Assembly: GCA_963762545.1 (NCBI GenBank)
Contig: CAVXLC010000001.1
Location: forward strand, 310,001-374,000
Direction of reading: 5' to 3'
Origin: JABFSM01 sp963762545
GTDB lineage: Bacteria; Gemmatimonadota; Gemmatimonadetes; Gemmatimonadales; GWC2-71-9
Length of the DNA: 64,000 bases
Each line of letters begins with the position of its first letter. The stretch's first letter is position 1. The translations under genes and the position numbers were made by a program. Shown here piece by piece: positions 59,969 through 64,000 of this stretch. The notes under the pieces were generated by a model. It saw only the letters and a list, made by a program, of their open reading frames with translations. It was not told where the DNA came from and did no database searches.

Positions 59969-62362
59969 ATGGACCTCCTCCTCCAGGATGTGAAGTACGC
60001 GTGGCGCTCGTTGCGCCAGGCTCCCGGCGTCTTCCTCGTTGCCGCCCTGTCCCTCGCCATCGGCGTCGCGGTGAACGTGACGCTCTTCGCCGGGGTGGAC
60101 ATCCTCCTGCTCCGGCCGCTCGACTATCCCAATGCCGGCCGGCTGGTGCAGGTCTGGGGCGACAACAAGGAACGGGGCTGGAGCCAGAACAGTCTCTCGC
60201 TTCCGGACTTGGTCGACTGGCGCCAGGAGAGCGCCACCCTGTCGTTCGCCGCGTACACCGGCGGCAACTACAACCTGGCCGACGGCGATCGTCCGGACCG
60301 GGTCCAGGGCCTCCGGGTCAGCCCCAATTTCTTCTCGCTCCTCGGGGTGACTCCCGCCAAGGGCCGCTTCTTCAACGCCGACGAGGAGACGCCGGGGCGC
60401 GGGCGCGTGGTGGTGCTGGACGATCGCTTCTGGAAGAGCCGCTTCAACTCCGACGCGGGCCTCGTCGGCAAGAGCATCCGGCTCGATGGCGAGTCCTACG
60501 CGGTGGTGGGCATCCTGCCGGCGCACTTCCGCTTCGGGGACGTCAACGACATCTACACTCCCCTGGAGATTTCGCCGACCGAGGACCGGGGCAGTCACGG
60601 GTACGAGGCCATCGGGTTGCTCAAACCCGGCGCCACCCTGGACCGCGCCAACACCGAGCTCGTGGCCATGACCAAGCGGCAGGCCGAGCTGTATCCCGCC
60701 ACCAACCACGGGATGGGGGCCCACGCCGTCTCGCTGTACGAGGAAGTGGTGGACAGCACGGCGCAGCAGGCCGGCATGATCTGCATGGTGGCGGTGACGT
60801 TCGTGCTGCTGATCGCCTGTGCCAACGTGGCCAACCTGTTGCTCTCCCGCGCCGCGGGCCGGAATCGCGAGCTGGCGGTACGCTCGGCGCTGGGCGCGGC
60901 CCGCGGCAGGCTGATCCGCCAGATGCTCACCGAGTCGCTGATTCTCGCGGCGGCCGGCGGGGCGCTCGGGTTGGTGCTGTCGATCTTCGGGGTCCGCTGG
61001 TTCCGGACGCTCATCCCGGTGGACTTTCCCCGCATCGAGCAGCTGGGCCTGGACGCGAGGGTACTGGGGTACGGATTCGTGATGATTCTGGTGGCGGGCA
61101 TCGTGGCGGGCATCGCGCCGGCGTTCCAGGTTACCCGGGGCAGCCTGACCGATCCGCTCAAGGACGGTGGCCGGGGCGGCTCGATGGGACTGAAGCACGG
61201 CCGGCTCCGGACCTCCCTGGTGGTGGCCGAGGTTTCCCTGGCCCTGGTGCTCCTCATCTCGGCCGGGCTGCTCATCAAGGCCTCACTCAAGCTGAGCCAC
61301 ACCGACCTGGGCTTCGACCCCGCCAACGCGCTCACTTTCGCGGTGTCGCTCTCGGAAAAGGAGTATCCCGACACCACCACGGTGCTGACGGTGCAGGACC
61401 AGCTCCAGGCTCGCCTCGCGGCCCTTCCCGGGGTGACCGCCGTGGGCGCGGTGACCCGCCTCCCGATGGCGGGCGGCACCGGCACCTTCTATTACGTCGA
61501 GGGCCAGCCGGTGCCGGAGGAAGGCAAGCGCCCGGTACTGCAGTGGCGCGACGCGACGCCCGGCTACCTGGGCGCGATGAAGATCGGTCTGGTGAAGGGA
61601 CGGGAATTCACCTCGGCGGACCGGATCGGGTCGCCCAAGGTGCTGCTGGTCAACGAGACCCTGGCCAAGCGGCACTGGCCCACGGGCGACGCCATCGGGC
61701 ATCGCGTGGTGTTCTCGTCCGGCTCGTACGAGGTCGTGGGCATCGTCAAGGACGTCCGGGAATTCGGTCCCGACGATCCACCGCCGGCGCTGGCCTACTT
61801 CTCGGCGCCGCAGTACTTCGTGCGCAGCCTGCGCTACGTGGTCCGGACCTCGGGTGATCCCGAGTCGATCATTCCCAAGGTGCGGGACGAGGTGACGGCG
61901 GTGGCGCGGGATCTCCCGGCCTATGACATCCGCACGCTGCAGGAGCACGTGGATCTCGAGAACCAGGGCGACCGGATCATGCCCAAGCTGCTGACGGTGT
62001 TCGGGGCGGTCGCGCTGGTGCTGGCGATCATCGGGGTGTACGGCGTGATGGCTTACTCGGTCTCGCAGCGGACCCAGGAGCTCGGCATCCGGCGGGCGCT
62101 GGGCGCCGAGGGGAAGGACATCGTGCGGCTGGTGCTGCGGCAGGGGATCGTGGTCGCGGGACTGGGCGCGGTGATCGGACTCGCACTCTCGTTCGCGGCG
62201 ACCCGGGCGCTCTCGAGCTTCCTGTTCGGCGTGAGCGCGTTCGATCCGGTGGTCTTCGGCGGGGTGACCGGCGCGCTGGTCGGCGCGGCGGTGATCGCGA
62301 CGCTGGTGCCGGCGCGGCGGGCGACGCGGGTGGATCCACTGGTGGCGCTGCGGAACGATTAG
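59969..62362 (+). CDS. ADOP-family MacB/FtsX-like permease
   Basis: A 797-residue duplicated permease without the N-terminal prefix domain. The start ATG 59969 gives MDLLLQDVKYAWRSLRQAPG, the usual core beginning. Features: VAALSLAIGVAVNVTLFAGVD (TM1), periplasmic MacB_PCD, LIACANVANLLLSRAAGRNRELAVRSALGA, second half LVVAEVSLALVLLISAGLLIKAS, second periplasmic domain, ALVLAIIGVYGVMAYSVSQRTQELGIRRALGA and the C-terminus PARRATRVDPLVALRND. Inner-membrane protein; the partner ATPase is not in the window. Same family as 39-2726. Confidence 0.93.
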   Translation: MDLLLQDVKYAWRSLRQAPGVFLVAALSLAIGVAVNVTLFAGVDILLLRPLDYPNAGRLVQVWGDNKERGWSQNSLSLPDLVDWRQESATLSFAAYTGGNYNLADGDRPDRVQGLRVSPNFFSLLGVTPAKGRFFNADEETPGRGRVVVLDDRFWKSRFNSDAGLVGKSIRLDGESYAVVGILPAHFRFGDVNDIYTPLEISPTEDRGSHGYEAIGLLKPGATLDRANTELVAMTKRQAELYPATNHGMGAHAVSLYEEVVDSTAQQAGMICMVAVTFVLLIACANVANLLLSRAAGRNRELAVRSALGAARGRLIRQMLTESLILAAAGGALGLVLSIFGVRWFRTLIPVDFPRIEQLGLDARVLGYGFVMILVAGIVAGIAPAFQVTRGSLTDPLKDGGRGGSMGLKHGRLRTSLVVAEVSLALVLLISAGLLIKASLKLSHTDLGFDPANALTFAVSLSEKEYPDTTTVLTVQDQLQARLAALPGVTAVGAVTRLPMAGGTGTFYYVEGQPVPEEGKRPVLQWRDATPGYLGAMKIGLVKGREFTSADRIGSPKVLLVNETLAKRHWPTGDAIGHRVVFSSGSYEVVGIVKDVREFGPDDPPPALAYFSAPQYFVRSLRYVVRTSGDPESIIPKVRDEVTAVARDLPAYDIRTLQEHVDLENQGDRIMPKLLTVFGAVALVLAIIGVYGVMAYSVSQRTQELGIRRALGAEGKDIVRLVLRQGIVVAGLGAVIGLALSFAATRALSSFLFGVSAFDPVVFGGVTGALVGAAVIATLVPARRATRVDPLVALRND

Positions 62363-62457
62363 GGCGCACGGACGCAAGGAATGGGTCTGGGGTTGCAGGG
62401 CGGGCCCAGGTCCCCCATGGTTGGCAGGCGGTCTCCATCCTGCCAGGGAGTCGAGCC

Positions 62458-63117
62458 ATGCCCACCACCTTCACCAGGTCCCGCCGGGCGCTGTTCGGCG
62501 TGCTGCTGACGACTCTCCCGGTCGCCATGCACGCGCAATCCGTGAGCGCCGACCTTCGGGCCGGCCTGTACACGGCGGCCGGGGGTATGGGAACGGTGGG
62601 AGTGACCCGGGGCGAGCTGCGCAGCGTGCCCGCGGTCGCGTTCGGGGTGGATGTCCGGTCGCCGGGCGCACTGCTCGGGGTTCGGGTGTCGGGGACCTTC
62701 GGGGTGTCGAGCGGCACGAATTTCAGTCCTACGCCGGCGTGCACCAACGCGTGCACTCCCCGCTCGATCGTCTCGGGCGGGTTCGCGGGCGTGGCCGCGG
62801 ATCTCACCGCACAGCGCCAGACGACCGCGTGGACCTTCCGGCTGGGCGCGGGACCGGGCGTCGTGCTCTATCACTATGGGGTCCAGGGGTTCCTCCAGCT
62901 CCAGTGCCCCAGCGGCTCGATGTGCGATGATGGGTTCCGGACCGGCGATACACGAATCGCCCTGCACGTCGGGGGCCTTGCGGCCCGGCGCATGGCGGGC
63001 GTGGCGCTGGTTGTCTCCCTCGAGGACTACCTGAGCAGGCGGCTGGGCGGCGGCGCCAGCCATGATCTGAGTGTTACCGTGGGGGTCGGTTTGGGATCGC
63101 TGTGGGCAAGACGGTGA
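62458..63117 (+). CDS. Putative outer-membrane beta-barrel protein
   Basis: A 219-residue protein with a signal peptide (RALFGVLLTTLPVAMHAQ). Alternating polar/hydrophobic strands (VSADLRAGLYTAAGGMGTV, VAFGVDVRSPGALLGVRVSGTFG, TAWTFRLGAGPGVVLYHYGVQGF, DLSVTVGVGLGSLW) suggest an eight-stranded barrel or porin-like fold. Two Cys pairs (PACTNAC and QCPSGSMC) may form loop disulfides. The chain does not end in an aromatic residue, which weakens the barrel case. Follows the ADOP permease by 95 nt. Confidence 0.65.
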   Translation: MPTTFTRSRRALFGVLLTTLPVAMHAQSVSADLRAGLYTAAGGMGTVGVTRGELRSVPAVAFGVDVRSPGALLGVRVSGTFGVSSGTNFSPTPACTNACTPRSIVSGGFAGVAADLTAQRQTTAWTFRLGAGPGVVLYHYGVQGFLQLQCPSGSMCDDGFRTGDTRIALHVGGLAARRMAGVALVVSLEDYLSRRLGGGASHDLSVTVGVGLGSLWARR

Positions 63118-63136
63118 GGCCCCGGGAGGCTCGAGC

Positions 63137-64000
63137 ATGAGAGCTGCGTGGGCGGCGCTTGCCTTGCTGGTCACCGCCCGGTCCGTCGCCGCGCAGGTGG
63201 ACCAGTCAAAGGCGGCTGCCTATTTCAGGGAAGCGGCGGTGCTCTGCGAACGGGAGGGCGGCCGGCTCTGGGGTGTTTCGTTGTGCGGACCGATGGTCAT
63301 CGCGGATGCGGCCACCAAGACCTACGCGACCAACCAGCCGGTGCCCGACGCCAAGCTGCCCCCCGCCATCGGGTACGCCAACGCGGCGATGACCTGGGGG
63401 GACGCCCGGTGGAGCACCTTGGCCTGGCCGACCATACCGGCCGTGGAGCACAGTCGCGGCCGCCTGATGCTGCACGAGTTGTTTCATCGAGTTCAGCCCC
63501 AGCTCGGACTCCTGGTGCAGGAGGGCGTCAACGAGCACCTGGATACGCCGGACGGGCGCTACTGGCTGCAGCTCGAATGGCGCGCGTTGGCGCGAGCCCT
63601 GAGCGGTTCGGGCGCCGAACGGGACGGAGCGGTTCGGGATGCACTCGGATTCCGCGCGGCGCGGCGCGCGCGGTTCACGGGGGCGGCGGAGAGTGAGCGG
63701 CGGCTCGAGATCAACGAGGGCCTGGCGCAGTACACCGGCACCGTGGCCGCCGCGGCCTCGGTTGCCGAGGCAATCGCCGATGCGATCGAACAGCTTCGAC
63801 AGGCACCCATCATCAACCAGACGCTGGTCCGGACCTTTGCCAATCCATCGGGTGCGGCCTACGGCCTGCTGCTCGACGATTGGTCGCCCGGCTGGACCCG
63901 CCGGATCACGTCGCACGACGACCTGGGCGACATGCTGACGGCCGCCTCCGGCCTCACGCCGACGGCGGGCGCCGTCTCGGCGGCGGAGCGGTACCAGGGG
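63137..64000 (+). CDS. Secreted gluzincin-like metallopeptidase, partial at window end
   Basis: An open frame from ATG 63137 (GGGAGG about 7 nt upstream) running off the window after 288 codons. Signal peptide RAAWAALALLVTARSVAAQ. The zinc motif HELFH (GRLMLHELFHRVQ) near residue 115 and the downstream LEINEGLAQYTG near residue 195 fit a gluzincin: two His and a distal Glu as zinc ligands, with the HExxH Glu as catalytic base. The rest, including the C-terminus, lies outside the window. Confidence 0.75.
   Translation, partial: MRAAWAALALLVTARSVAAQVDQSKAAAYFREAAVLCEREGGRLWGVSLCGPMVIADAATKTYATNQPVPDAKLPPAIGYANAAMTWGDARWSTLAWPTIPAVEHSRGRLMLHELFHRVQPQLGLLVQEGVNEHLDTPDGRYWLQLEWRALARALSGSGAERDGAVRDALGFRAARRARFTGAAESERRLEINEGLAQYTGTVAAAASVAEAIADAIEQLRQAPIINQTLVRTFANPSGAAYGLLLDDWSPGWTRRITSHDDLGDMLTAASGLTPTAGAVSAAERYQG

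Overview
This 64 kb window is a GC-rich bacterial chromosome segment with dense gene packing, many GTG starts and many 1-4 nt start/stop overlaps (ATGA, GTGA, TGATG). The gene content best fits Gemmatimonadota or a close relative. It has two large ADOP/MacB-like permeases, two PknB-type Ser/Thr kinases with a 2TM plus coiled-coil tail, several secreted beta-propeller proteins, a PQQ-type quinoprotein, an S9 peptidase and an Sdh1-type succinate dehydrogenase. The assignment is inferred from gene content only; no rRNA or tRNA gene was seen.

Layout. 0-7 kb: an ADOP permease, then a leftward operon of kinase, methyltransferase and a serine-hydrolase fold whose catalytic residues are lost. 7-13 kb: lon protease, a DUF3857/transglutaminase-like protein, a SYLF lipid-binding protein and a frame-disrupted secreted protein. 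13-17 kb: a leftward operon of an all-helical protein, a TrmB-type regulator and an Hpt-REC-GGDEF diguanylate cyclase. 17-21.5 kb: a four-gene leftward operon with 4-nt overlaps (DUF4015 glycoside-hydrolase-like, quinoprotein, beta-propeller, alpha/beta hydrolase). 21.6-24 kb: a SelW/Rdx-type selenoprotein gene with an in-frame TGA and a SECIS-like hairpin, then pfkA, phhB and a convergent queD/PTPS gene. 24-32 kb: a DExH helicase, threonine dehydratase, an M28 peptidase and a lactate operon (lctP and an FMN lactate oxidoreductase). 32-36 kb: a second kinase followed by an NfeD-like/flotillin pair. 36-41 kb: dacB and sdhC-sdhA-sdhB. 41-44 kb: an orphan poly-HAMP protein of seven identical-length 92-residue repeats. 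44-53 kb: an EF-G paralogue, uridine kinase, secreted propellers, an S9 peptidase and GluQ-RS. 53-64 kb: a cold-shock protein, a pentapeptide protein, an MFS transporter, a lytic transglycosylase, membrane proteins, a second ADOP permease and the start of a gluzincin-type metallopeptidase.

Most notable: (1) the selenoprotein at 21589-21819, whose in-frame TGA stops normal ORF calling; (2) several proteins that keep a fold but have lost family-defining residues: the serine hydrolase (SxxK and YxN gone), the quinoprotein (catalytic Asp gone), the EF-G paralogue (NKxD changed), the helicase (motif VI changed) and the second kinase (part of the C-lobe deleted); (3) the poly-HAMP gene, which ends abruptly at a short palindromic element; (4) intergenic hairpin repeats of a GAGGATTGA-type unit at two places 2.4 kb apart.
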